Shown: positions 1 to 6,213, counted from the stretch's first letter. The stretch is DNA of 8,977 nt from Candidatus Bathyarchaeota archaeon (GCA_026014905.1 JAOZHK010000010.1:1-8977); one strand, 5' to 3'. Notes: generated from the letters alone by a model not told the origin. Translations and numbers: made by a program.

Positions 1-956
1 GGACCCCAAAACAGGCCAATCAAGCAAATGATTCCGATAAAAAGGAGTTCAATTGAACCAAGTAGAAGCAATAGGAGTGAACATGTACCTTGCAGGGCAA
101 AAAACAGCGTCATTGTTTTTTCTCGACCAAGTTTATCTGAAATAAAGCCACCGAATAATCTTCCTAAACCATTAAAGATAGGAAATACAATGGTAGCAGT
201 GAGCACAATGTTTTCGGAGAGATTAAATGCTTGTCCCATTGGAGTTAACTGAGACGTAATCATGAGTCCTGTACTAGACGTTACGATAAATGCCGCGTAG
301 ATCTGCCACCATTGACGCGATCGAATAATCTCCTGCGGGGTGAAGTCGTGGAGATTTGGGGGAACAGTCTGTGAAGCGACTTTTGGCATCCAGCTTGAGG
401 GGGGGTATCTCGCAACTAACCCGAGTCCGATTAGAACAAGGAGAATGACAATACCCATGTATAGAAAGGCCGCTCGGAAATCGATAGTAACTATGATTAA
501 TGAGATTACAGGGTTTAAAACCGCTGCACCAAAACCATATCCAAAGGATGTAAATCCATTGGCAAGTCCTCTTCGATCAGGAAACCACTTGCTTGCTAGG
601 CCGACTGAGATAGCATAAATGATTCCGACGCCAACTGCGCCTAGACTATAAGATAAGTAAAGAGAGCTGGAGTCAGTGATAAAAGAGGTCATAATCCAAC
701 CGACGCTAGCAATGACTCCTCCAAGAATTGCCAGGTAACGGGGGCCTTTCCGATCCGTAATATACCCTGCTATTGGTTGTGTCCATGTCATAATCCATAC
801 AAATAAGGTAAAAGTTAATTGAACTGTTGCAAGACTCCAGCCAAACTCATCTCGAAGGGGAGTGACGAAAATTGTCCAAGAATATTGATACAACCCGATA
901 ACCATCATCGATATTGTAGCGATTGCTAAAATAATCCATCGGGATTGCAGACGCAT
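1..956 (-). CDS. MFS transporter, oxalate/formate antiporter (OFA) type, partial (3' end off the window)
   Basis: Reading from ATG at 956 gives 318 uninterrupted residues that leave the window at base 1; about 90-100 residues of a typical 400-430-residue carrier are missing. The chain is strongly hydrophobic with repeated membrane helices. Family marks seen: Y25-S-W with PLRDEFGWS at about 33-41 after helix 1, the loop 2-3 motif G64-Y-I-T-D68-R-K-G-P-R73, KWFPDRRGLANG at 123-134, a central cytoplasmic linker ending in TPQEIIRSRQWWQI, and the second-half repeat N262-G-L-G-R266 followed by S273-D-K-L-G-R278. This combination is typical of OxlT/OFA-family carriers, which move small carboxylates such as oxalate or formate across the cytoplasmic membrane; the substrate here cannot be told from sequence. 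A TATA-like box lies about 55 bases upstream of the start. A ModE-like regulator gene ends 164 bases upstream on the same strand. Confidence 0.85.
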   Translation of the reverse strand, partial: MRLQSRWIILAIATISMMVIGLYQYSWTIFVTPLRDEFGWSLATVQLTFTLFVWIMTWTQPIAGYITDRKGPRYLAILGGVIASVGWIMTSFITDSSSLYLSYSLGAVGVGIIYAISVGLASKWFPDRRGLANGFTSFGYGFGAAVLNPVISLIIVTIDFRAAFLYMGIVILLVLIGLGLVARYPPSSWMPKVASQTVPPNLHDFTPQEIIRSRQWWQIYAAFIVTSSTGLMITSQLTPMGQAFNLSENIVLTATIVFPIFNGLGRLFGGFISDKLGREKTMTLFFALQGTCSLLLLLLGSIELLFIGIICLIGLFWG

Positions 957-969
957 GGTTATCACTCGG

Positions 970-986
970 ATATCGCATCGAGATAT
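970..986. repeat. Imperfect palindrome in the leader of the MFS gene
   Basis: The 17-base sequence has perfectly complementary 5-base outer arms (ATATC and GATAT) around a 7-base centre that is mostly asymmetric. It sits 14-30 bases upstream of the MFS start codon, close to where transcription should begin given the TATA-like box at 1004-1017. That is a common place for an archaeal repressor to bind, but the symmetry is modest and it may be chance. Confidence 0.25.
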
Positions 987-1003
987 TCATTTCAATTCGT
1001 GAT

Positions 1004-1017
1004 TGTATTTAAATATG
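1004..1017 (-). promoter_or_regulatory. TATA-like box of the MFS gene
   Basis: On the minus strand this reads CATATTTAAATACA, close to the archaeal TATA consensus TTTAWATA, preceded by a purine-rich GAAA that could serve as a BRE. Transcription would start near 980-985, giving a leader of about 25-30 bases before ATG at 956. Confidence 0.5.
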
Positions 1018-1120
1018 TTTCAAACTTGTTGAAAAAGACACGAGAATATGGGTAAATGGAATTAAGAGTGTGAAAACATCTTCTATAGACGCGATTTCGT
1101 TACCAAGCATGTAAATTAGT

Positions 1121-1477
1121 TTACTTCTCTACAGTAAGATTCAGGGTTTCTGGAGTGCATAATTCATCAAAGATTTCTTTAAATCTTGAATATGTTGCAA
1201 GTAATTCTCTCCCCATCGGTGTTAAGTCAGATCCACCGCCACCCGCTTTTCCACCTTTATACGTATTTAGCACCGGTTCCCCTATGTTTTTCTCTATCTG
1301 TTTAATAATTCCCCACGCGTATCGATATGACATTTTTAGCGTTTTGACCGCAGCACTTAAACTCCCAGACGCTTGAATGGCTTGAAGTAGATCAAACGCG
1401 CCTTGTCCAAAGAGATACCCGCCTTCGGTTTCAAGCCAAAATTTATAGTGCGGCTTTAATATCTTCACATCTACCAC
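1121..1477 (-). CDS. ModE-like winged helix-turn-helix regulator (single domain)
   Basis: A 118-residue protein matching the N-terminal DNA-binding domain of ModE, the molybdate-responsive regulator. The diagnostic stretch runs from about 25 to 92: a first helix with LLQAIQASGSLSAAVKTLKMSYRYAW (25-55 region; the helix-turn-helix), then IGEPVL, the glycine-rich wing GGKAGGGG (75-82) and DLTPMGRELL (84-93). Bacterial ModE carries two C-terminal molbindin domains that bind molybdate; this protein ends about 25 residues after the wing, so it has none, as in many archaeal ModE-like proteins. GTG at 1477 is used; a second GTG at 1468 would remove three residues, and an in-frame TAG lies just upstream. 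It is the last gene before the MFS transporter on the same strand and lies 105 bases downstream of the dehydratase gene. The regulated genes and the ligand are unknown. Confidence 0.8.
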   Translation of the reverse strand: MVDVKILKPHYKFWLETEGGYLFGQGAFDLLQAIQASGSLSAAVKTLKMSYRYAWGIIKQIEKNIGEPVLNTYKGGKAGGGGSDLTPMGRELLATYSRFKEIFDELCTPETLNLTVEK

Positions 1478-1507
1478 AGATTTATCAGTAGTCTAATATG
1501 AGTCCTT

Positions 1508-1517
1508 ACTTTTATTC
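1508..1517 (-). promoter_or_regulatory. Possible TATA-like box of the ModE-like gene
   Basis: On the minus strand this reads GAATAAAAGT, centred about 35 bases upstream of the GTG at 1477. The spacing would allow a very short leader. The element is A-rich but not a perfect consensus. Confidence 0.3.
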
Positions 1518-1530
1518 TTCATCCACTTGG

Positions 1531-1567
1531 TTAACACGCGCTTCACTGGTATGAACAAGAGTGTTAA
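1531..1567. repeat. Inverted repeat between dehydratase and ModE-like genes
   Basis: TTAACAC at 1531-1537 is perfectly complementary to GTGTTAA at 1561-1567, with a 23-base spacer. It lies just downstream of the dehydratase stop (1583) and just upstream of the TATA-like box of the ModE-like gene. It could be a two-half-site operator or a weak transcript hairpin; seven-base arms at this distance could also be chance. Confidence 0.25.
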
Positions 1568-1582
1568 AGCTTAGACCTATTA

Positions 1583-2566
1583 TCATCGACAAATTATAGC
1601 TCTAAACTGGTCAAGAGTTAGATTTCCCCCACTTAACACCAAACCCACTTTCTTGTCTTTCAACCTTTTTTTCAAAATGAGCGCCGCAGCTGTAGATGCC
1701 GCGCCTGCACCTTCAACTACTTGATGCGTGGTTTCGAAAAGAAGTAGAATTGCCTCTTTCATTTGATCTTCATTTACTAAAATGAACTCATCTAATCTCC
1801 GCCTCATAATCTGCAATGGAAGGGCAAAAGGTACCCGAGTCGCCAAACCCTCAGCAAAGGTATTGGCAGTGTCTGTTTCAATCCATTGTTTTGTTTTCCA
1901 AGAACGATAGACTGCAGGAGCCTTCTCAGCCTGTACTCCAATAACCTCAATGTTCGGATTAAAGAACGTGGCCACTAGACAAGCTGCGGATACGCCACTA
2001 CCTCCACCAATTGGAACAATAAAAGTATCAAGATCCGGTTTATCTTCCAGCATTTCAAGATAGAGTGATCCAACGCCCGCGATTAAACCTGGTTCATTTC
2101 CAGAATTTATATATCGATAATGGTGACGTTTCGCTTCTTCTTCAACCCATATCTTGGCGTCATTGAAATCGTTTCCGTGAAAAACAACGGTACCTCCTAA
2201 ACGTTGAATCGCGTCAACTTTCAAAGGATTCGCATTCTTTGGAACAACAATTATTGCGCGTACTCCAAATAAGGAAGCTGCATAAGCGATTGATTGCCCA
2301 TGGTTTCCAGTTGAAGCTGTGATGACGCCACGTCTTTTTTCCGTATTGGACAATGAGGCCATCAGATTGATTCCCCCTCTAACTTTAAAAGACCCTGTTA
2401 TTTGCAAATTTTCACACTTAAGATAGGCTTCTACTCCTAGAAGTTGTGAAAGTCTCGTTGCTTTTAGAAAGGGAGTTCTCACAAGGTATTGATTGACGAT
2501 TTTCTGTGCTTTCTTAAAATCGTCTTCTTGGGGCTCATTCCATTCATTAGGGCATTTCATCATCAT
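1583..2566 (-). CDS. Threonine/serine dehydratase-like PLP enzyme (threonine ammonia-lyase family)
   Basis: A 327-residue fold-type II PLP enzyme. Visible landmarks: RTPFLKATRLS (30-40), ENLQITGSFKVRGG with the Schiff-base lysine K61, STGNHGQ (85-91) contacting the cofactor and substrate carboxylate, the phosphate-binding loop GGGSG (187-191), and SGGN (312-315), whose Ser/Asn region normally meets the pyridine nitrogen. The family deaminates L-threonine (and L-serine) to 2-oxobutanoate (or pyruvate) and ammonia in the cytoplasm. There is no C-terminal ACT domain, so feedback control by isoleucine is unlikely; this is the short, catabolic-type architecture. The segment NSGNEPGLIAGVGS (154-167) replaces the commoner PFDxPxxIAGQGT and marks a distinct clade, so serine racemase or another amino-acid lyase activity cannot be excluded. 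Three consecutive ATG codons open the gene; the first (2566) fits the Shine-Dalgarno site best. Confidence 0.85.
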   Translation of the reverse strand: MMMKCPNEWNEPQEDDFKKAQKIVNQYLVRTPFLKATRLSQLLGVEAYLKCENLQITGSFKVRGGINLMASLSNTEKRRGVITASTGNHGQSIAYAASLFGVRAIIVVPKNANPLKVDAIQRLGGTVVFHGNDFNDAKIWVEEEAKRHHYRYINSGNEPGLIAGVGSLYLEMLEDKPDLDTFIVPIGGGSGVSAACLVATFFNPNIEVIGVQAEKAPAVYRSWKTKQWIETDTANTFAEGLATRVPFALPLQIMRRRLDEFILVNEDQMKEAILLLFETTHQVVEGAGAASTAAALILKKRLKDKKVGLVLSGGNLTLDQFRAIICR

Positions 2567-2571
2567 ATCAA

Positions 2572-2577
2572 CTTCCT
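2572..2577 (-). promoter_or_regulatory. Shine-Dalgarno site of the dehydratase gene
   Basis: On the minus strand AGGAAG lies five bases upstream of ATG at 2566. It supports the first of three tandem ATG codons as the start and implies a leadered transcript, unlike trm1 on the other strand. Confidence 0.5.
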
Positions 2578-2590
2578 AGTAAAATGCACT

Positions 2591-2612
2591 TCTCGAGCGC
2601 GCGCGAGTGAGA
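2591..2612. repeat. CG-rich imperfect palindrome in the dehydratase leader
   Basis: An alternating CG core (GCGCGCGCG) is flanked by complementary CTCG/CGAG and TCTC/GAGA arms. It stands out from the AT-rich surroundings and lies between the shared TATA-like region (2639-2657) and the dehydratase start, so it would fall inside that gene's transcribed leader. It could be an operator or a hairpin; no function is shown. Confidence 0.3.
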
Positions 2613-2638
2613 TAGGATCCAACTTCTTAAACATTCAT

Positions 2639-2657
2639 TTATTATTATGTATAATCC
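2639..2657 (+). promoter_or_regulatory. TATA-like region serving trm1 and possibly the divergent dehydratase gene
   Basis: The stretch TTATTATTATGTATAATCC is centred about 26-30 bases upstream of the trm1 TTG start, exactly the spacing expected for a leaderless archaeal transcript, and trm1 has no Shine-Dalgarno site. Read on the minus strand it gives TTATACATAATAATAA, which could drive the dehydratase gene with a leader of about 50 bases. Confidence 0.45.
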
Positions 2658-2676
2658 TTCATAGATTTGATCTCTC

Positions 2677-3906
2677 TTGGCTTCAATTCCACAAATACCA
2701 TCCCTCAATCTTAACTTCCCAACTGAACAGTTTCAAGAAGGAAAAGCGACATTACTAGTTCCAAAACTTACTACCTATTCGACAAAGACCTCTTCTGAAT
2801 ACCTTCCCTCAAAAGCCCCTGTCTTCTACAATCCTTTAATGAGTTTTAATCGCGACATCACTGTACTTGTCCTTAATACCTTTCACTTAAATCATCCTGT
2901 TCCTCTCCGTATATGTGATCCATTATGTGGATGTGGAGTCCGAGGAATCCGCTTAATTCGCGAAGGACCGCCAACATGCCAAGTGGTTTTCAATGATCAT
3001 AATTCAGCTGCAATCACCTTAACAGCGCATAATTTGAAAAACAATCATATTCAAACAAATTACACTCTTCGTCGTCTTGATGCCAATCGGTTGCTAACTC
3101 GCTACTCCTATCCACAACAAAAATTTGATTACATTGATCTCGATCCCTTTGGAGCACCTACTTCCTTCTTGGAATCGAGTTTCCGGGCAATAAAAAAGGG
3201 CGGAGTGCTCGGAGTAACCGCAACTGATATGGCGCCCCTCTGTGGAGTGAAGCCAAGTGCTTGTGTACGCAAGTATTTTGCCCAGCCATTACGGACTGAG
3301 TATTGCCATGAATTAGCGATAAGAATTGTGATGAATGCTCTCGTATTAACCGCTGCGAGATATGAATTAGGGCTCTCTCTCTTATTTAGCCACTATTCCG
3401 ATCATTATGTACGGGTTTATGTACAGACTCTGCGGGGCATCAAACACGCAAATTTCTCTATTAACAATTTAGGCTACATTACTCACTGTTTTCATTGTTT
3501 ACACCGAAGTGTGGTCAAGGGCTTTAGGGCTTCTCCAGCCACGCACTGTGATCTTTGTGACAAAGACCTTGCAGTTAGTGGCCCTTTATGGGTCGGTCCC
3601 TTGGTTGATAAGCGTTTTTGTCAAGATATGCTTACCCACATTCCCACAGCAAGTTCTAGAGAACGCTATCGATTAGTTAAGCTACTCCAAATGACTCAAA
3701 GGGAAGCAAATTTTCCGCCAACCTACTTTGTGACAGATCGAATCTGTCAAAAAATTGGGGTACCAAGTCAACCAAAACACGAAATTATTAGAAGGTTACT
3801 CGATCAAGACTATCGTGCAACACAGACCCATTTTAACGTCAGAGGAATCAAAACCGATGCACCGATTGATGTGGTGAAAAATATCATTCGGATGTTAAAC
3901 GGATAA
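2677..3906 (+). CDS. trm1: tRNA (guanine(26)-N(2))-dimethyltransferase Trm1
   Basis: A 409-residue SAM-dependent enzyme that dimethylates N2 of guanine 26 in tRNA, the hinge between D and anticodon stems. Landmarks: EGKATLLVPK near the N-terminus (21-30), VFYNPLMSFNRD (49-60), the SAM-binding DPLCGCGVRGIR (81-92), the catalytic DLDPFGAP (154-161), then TATDMAPLCG (181-190) and the conserved block through TAARYELGLSLLFSHYSDHY. The C-terminal half has the zinc-site pairs CFHC (271-274) and CDLC (291-294). Length is close to the 380-400 usual for archaeal Trm1. The only plausible start is TTG at 2677: an in-frame TGA lies at 2668-2670 and the next ATG is inside the conserved core. The gene is transcribed alone and ends 7 bases short of the convergent rlmE stop, so the two RNA-methylation genes face each other. 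Confidence 0.93.
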   Translation: MASIPQIPSLNLNFPTEQFQEGKATLLVPKLTTYSTKTSSEYLPSKAPVFYNPLMSFNRDITVLVLNTFHLNHPVPLRICDPLCGCGVRGIRLIREGPPTCQVVFNDHNSAAITLTAHNLKNNHIQTNYTLRRLDANRLLTRYSYPQQKFDYIDLDPFGAPTSFLESSFRAIKKGGVLGVTATDMAPLCGVKPSACVRKYFAQPLRTEYCHELAIRIVMNALVLTAARYELGLSLLFSHYSDHYVRVYVQTLRGIKHANFSINNLGYITHCFHCLHRSVVKGFRASPATHCDLCDKDLAVSGPLWVGPLVDKRFCQDMLTHIPTASSRERYRLVKLLQMTQREANFPPTYFVTDRICQKIGVPSQPKHEIIRRLLDQDYRATQTHFNVRGIKTDAPIDVVKNIIRMLNG

Positions 3907-3913
3907 GTGCAGG

Positions 3914-4549
3914 TTACTTTTTCCGTTGAGGGTTAAAACGGAGAGCCACAATGTACACCTCGGCGCTCCGCTTTCGAGTAGCTGCAGTCCGAAACACTCT
4001 AACGTATTGAAACCAAGCTTTCACCTGGTCGAGGAAAGGTTGAAATAACTCACCGTGAAACGCTTTGAGGACGAGTTTTCCATTTCGCCTAAGAAGTGCC
4101 CGTGCGAGGGTTAATGCGGTTCGAGCAAGATCAATTTGACGGGCATGATCCACTTCCCAGATTCCCGAAATATTTGGTGCGAGATCAGATAATACAATAT
4201 CTGCTAACCGAGGGAGATGGTGCCGAATCTCCGAGCCAGTTAAGTGCGTAATATCCCCGATTAATGTTTTAACATTCGCTGCTGGAAAAGGATCGATAGG
4301 TTTACGGTCGATACCAAGCACAAATCCTTGATCGCCAACCAGTGATCGGGCGCCTTGAATCCATCCTCCCGGATATGCTCCGAGATCAACAACAACATCA
4401 CCGTTTTGAATCATTCGAAATTTCTTCGAGATCTGAAATAACTTATAGATGGCACGACTTCTATAACCAGCTTCTTTAGCTTTACGGTGATATGGGTCTC
4501 GCTGTCGATTACGCAGCCATTTTTTTGTCAAAATGCATTCCCAGCTCAT
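3914..4549 (-). CDS. rlmE: 23S rRNA (uridine-2'-O)-methyltransferase, RlmE/FtsJ family
   Basis: A 211-residue Rossmann-fold methyltransferase that uses SAM to methylate a ribose 2'-OH, classically U2552 in the A-loop of 23S rRNA. The full K-D-K-E catalytic tetrad is visible: K36 in RAIYKL, D122 in SDLAPNISG, K162 in LVLKAFHG and E197 in KRSAEVYIVA. The SAM motif is DLGAYPGGW (55-63). RDPYHRKAKEAGYRSR (17-32) is the expected N-terminal RNA-binding segment. ATG at 4549 gives MSWECILTKKWL; archaeal relatives usually begin close to the KKWLR part, so TTG at 4531 is an alternative start that removes six residues. It lies 19 bases after the kinase-like fusion gene on the same strand and is probably co-transcribed with it. 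Archaeal homologues may act on tRNA instead, so the rRNA target is inferred. Confidence 0.9.
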   Translation of the reverse strand: MSWECILTKKWLRNRQRDPYHRKAKEAGYRSRAIYKLFQISKKFRMIQNGDVVVDLGAYPGGWIQGARSLVGDQGFVLGIDRKPIDPFPAANVKTLIGDITHLTGSEIRHHLPRLADIVLSDLAPNISGIWEVDHARQIDLARTALTLARALLRRNGKLVLKAFHGELFQPFLDQVKAWFQYVRVFRTAATRKRSAEVYIVALRFNPQRKK

Positions 4550-4568
4550 GTATTCTGAGTGATATGTT

Positions 4569-5633
4569 TTAGAAAAAGTCTAGTAACTCTTCTTGGGTTC
4601 TAAAATGTTTCGTGATATTTCTTTCAAGGAAAGGGCTCATTCTTGATTCCGGCCAGTAAATGTATACATCCTTCCCGTTACTTCGTGCATATTGCATTTC
4701 ATTATTTACACCAGGAGAGTGAATCTCGGGGTCATAATAGTTAACCACGATAAAATCACTTTGATCTATCAACATAAAATCGATGTTTACTGTCTGGTCC
4801 ATTAGATAGTCATTGGCTTCATAAATCTCCTGAATGGGCACTGTCACCGTTCTCTCGACATCGTCATATCGAAAGGGTATTTCAATCTCTGTTTCCCCTT
4901 GCTTTTTTAATGCTGCTGCGGCTGTTTGCCAACTCATATCCCGATTGCCTAAAGGATCAAAAATTACGATTTTATTCCTCAAAGCATCTCGAAATACTTC
5001 GACACCTTGAATTTGTTCGGGGGTTGCAAAAGAGATAGGATAACTTAGATAAGCTTTTTTGATCTCGCTTTGAAACGCGATCTGAAACATTGATTCAGGT
5101 GGATCATCATAAAATAAATGAAAAAATTCCTTATTTTGAATTTCTGCAAAAGTACGGGTTAAAACTGCTTCTTCATCCCGCCATATAAGTAGTTCAAGTA
5201 AACTATGTTTGCCTTTCCATCCTTTCTGAAGTTCGAGTCGACCTTTGATGGAGTAGATGGTATCCATGACGTTGAAATAGATGTCGGGTTTGAGTTTGGA
5301 TAGATAGGAATAATCAAATCCATCAAAAATGAACTTTTTCCATCGAAAACACGCATGGGTATCGATGATAGTGTGCTCAGCATCGTCAATCGTTCGAAGA
5401 ATGTCTTCAAAAACCGACCACCGCAACGATCGTAAAGTGAAGGCGGGAAGATCCAAGATTTTTCCTTCGCTGATGGGGTAGCCTCCTTCTTCAGCTTTTT
5501 CATACATCATCTGCCCGACATTTTTTATCTGAATGTCGAACCCCTTATTCTGAGCTAAATCCACCATGTTGACGATTGCTTGTCGTCTTCCGCTTCCACT
5601 AATTCCAGTGCAGACGATAATCAAGACTCTCAC
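4569..5633 (-). CDS. Adenylate-kinase-like P-loop domain fused to a nucleoside-deoxyribosyltransferase-like domain
   Basis: A 354-residue two-domain protein of unknown function. Residues 1-180 look like archaeal adenylate kinase: beta strand VLIIVCTG, P-loop G10-I-S-G-S-G-R-R17, the strand-end TIIDTHACFRW (88-98), KPDIYFNVMDT (115-125), and a helix with arginines (R132, R152). The P-loop has Arg-Arg where Walker A has Lys-Ser/Thr, so normal ATP binding is doubtful. After a linker, residues 192-354 resemble the nucleoside 2-deoxyribosyltransferase/DNPH1 fold: KAYLSYPIS (193-201), D290-Q-S-D-F-I-V-V-N (290-298), and PGVNNEMQYARSNGKDVYIYW (307-327), where E312 sits at the catalytic-glutamate position of that family. 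GTG at 5633 is the only start between an upstream in-frame TAA (5649-5651) and the conserved strand; ATG at 5640 is out of frame. There is no Shine-Dalgarno site. The gene leads a pair with rlmE. Domain assignments are by pattern only. Confidence 0.6.
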   Translation of the reverse strand: MRVLIIVCTGISGSGRRQAIVNMVDLAQNKGFDIQIKNVGQMMYEKAEEGGYPISEGKILDLPAFTLRSLRWSVFEDILRTIDDAEHTIIDTHACFRWKKFIFDGFDYSYLSKLKPDIYFNVMDTIYSIKGRLELQKGWKGKHSLLELLIWRDEEAVLTRTFAEIQNKEFFHLFYDDPPESMFQIAFQSEIKKAYLSYPISFATPEQIQGVEVFRDALRNKIVIFDPLGNRDMSWQTAAAALKKQGETEIEIPFRYDDVERTVTVPIQEIYEANDYLMDQTVNIDFMLIDQSDFIVVNYYDPEIHSPGVNNEMQYARSNGKDVYIYWPESRMSPFLERNITKHFRTQEELLDFF

Positions 5634-5647
5634 AGTCCATAAGACAT

Positions 5648-5661
5648 CTTATATCTATAAG
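5648..5661 (-). promoter_or_regulatory. TATA-like box forming a perfect palindrome upstream of the kinase-like fusion gene
   Basis: CTTATA and TATAAG flank two central bases, making a perfect 6+2+6 inverted repeat. Its centre is about 21 bases before the GTG start at 5633, consistent with the TATA box of a leaderless or nearly leaderless transcript. The symmetry could also make it a repressor site that blocks TBP. Confidence 0.4.
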
Positions 5662-5728
5662 CTTTATTTAAGACGTTATCATGTGCAGCTACTTTGAGCG
5701 CCATTAACATATCTATGTCTATAAATTC

Positions 5729-5736
5729 TATATAAT
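5729..5736 (+). promoter_or_regulatory. TATA-like box of the glutaredoxin-like gene
   Basis: TATATAAT lies about 50 bases before ATG at 5783. Transcription would begin near 5755-5760, after the GTG at 5738, which argues for the downstream ATG as the real start. Confidence 0.4.
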
Positions 5737-5782
5737 AGTGACAGATTTATTCTTTGGTCGATTCAGAAGGCGATACGCGAGA

Positions 5783-6013
5783 ATGAGCAAAAACATCTTA
5801 TATATTATGCAGCGGGATAATCGATCGCAAGAAGCTATGCGTATTCTCACCACGTCCAACATCCAATTTACCCCTATTACGGTTGGGTTAGATGGCATGG
5901 GCAAATTTATGTGGAGAGACACCCGTTCTCGGGATGTGCCCCTGCTGTTAACAGCATCAAATATCTATCGAGGATTAGAAGAAATCTCCCAATTCGTTGA
6001 TAATAAATCATGA
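5783..6013 (+). CDS. Small glutaredoxin-like protein lacking active-site cysteines
   Basis: A 76-residue protein with the order of elements of a glutaredoxin/thioredoxin fold: strand NILYIMQ, helix RSQEAMRILTTSNI, strand FTPITVG, then a short helix, DVPLLLTAS with a probable cis-proline, and a terminal helix LEEISQFVDN. The place where glutaredoxins carry CxxC reads QRDNRS, and the whole protein has no cysteine, so it cannot act as a thiol oxidoreductase in the usual way. A scaffold, adaptor or partner-binding role is possible but unproven. ATG at 5783 is chosen because a GTG at 5738 lies almost on the TATA-like box and would add a basic tail with no fold support. It is divergent from the kinase-like fusion gene and convergent with the CooT-family gene, 7 bases away. 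Confidence 0.55.
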   Translation: MSKNILYIMQRDNRSQEAMRILTTSNIQFTPITVGLDGMGKFMWRDTRSRDVPLLLTASNIYRGLEEISQFVDNKS

Positions 6014-6020
6014 TATCTAG

Positions 6021-6200
6021 CTAGTCACGTTTCAAAACTAGCCTTTCCTTTGTGACGTCTACTTCAACGATATGACAATTCATTAATTCTTTTGTTTGAC
6101 CCAAAATATCTTTCATTAACAGTTTTCCATTAAAAACTCGACAAAAAATAGCATCTTCAAACACTTGGGTTTCATTAAGATACACACTAAATTCACACAC
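6021..6200 (-). CDS. CooT-family small protein (putative nickel-binding / RNA_bind_2 family)
   Basis: A 59-residue protein beginning GTG-TGT-GAA, read as MCEFSVYLNETQVFEDAI and continuing through GKLLMKDILGQTKELMN to IVEVDVTKERLVLK. The MC-E start, the V-x-L-N/D-x strand, the DILG turn and the final EVDVTKERLVL strand match the CooT family (Pfam CooT, formerly called a predicted RNA-binding family). In Rhodospirillum rubrum CooT the second-residue cysteine binds Ni(II); Cys2 is present here. GGAGAT lies 7 bases before the GTG, a well-placed Shine-Dalgarno site that fixes the start. The gene follows the AOR gene by 38 bases on the same strand and is probably the last gene of that operon, though a T-run lies between them. 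A role linking metal handling to the oxidoreductase is an inference from position only. Confidence 0.7.
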   Translation of the reverse strand: MCEFSVYLNETQVFEDAIFCRVFNGKLLMKDILGQTKELMNCHIVEVDVTKERLVLKRD

Positions 6201-6207
6201 GAAGCTT

Positions 6208-6213
6208 ATCTCC
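6208..6213 (-). promoter_or_regulatory. Shine-Dalgarno site of the CooT-family gene
   Basis: GGAGAT on the minus strand, 7 bases upstream of the GTG at 6200. It is among the clearest ribosome binding sites in the window and supports this very short gene as real. Confidence 0.55.

Noticed and set aside
28..618. Plus-strand open frames of 74 and 92 codons
   Set aside because: They are antisense to the MFS transporter, whose minus-strand frame is continuous and full of family motifs.
5159..5503. A 114-codon minus-strand open frame
   Set aside because: It is another frame inside the kinase-like fusion gene; the 354-residue frame carries the recognisable motifs.
5738..5782. Upstream GTG start for the glutaredoxin-like gene
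   Set aside because: The GTG nearly touches the TATA-like box, and the extra 15 residues are basic and outside the fold; ATG at 5783 fits better.
5728..5922. A 64-codon minus-strand open frame
   Set aside because: It is antisense to the glutaredoxin-like gene and covers its TATA-like box; no recognisable protein pattern.
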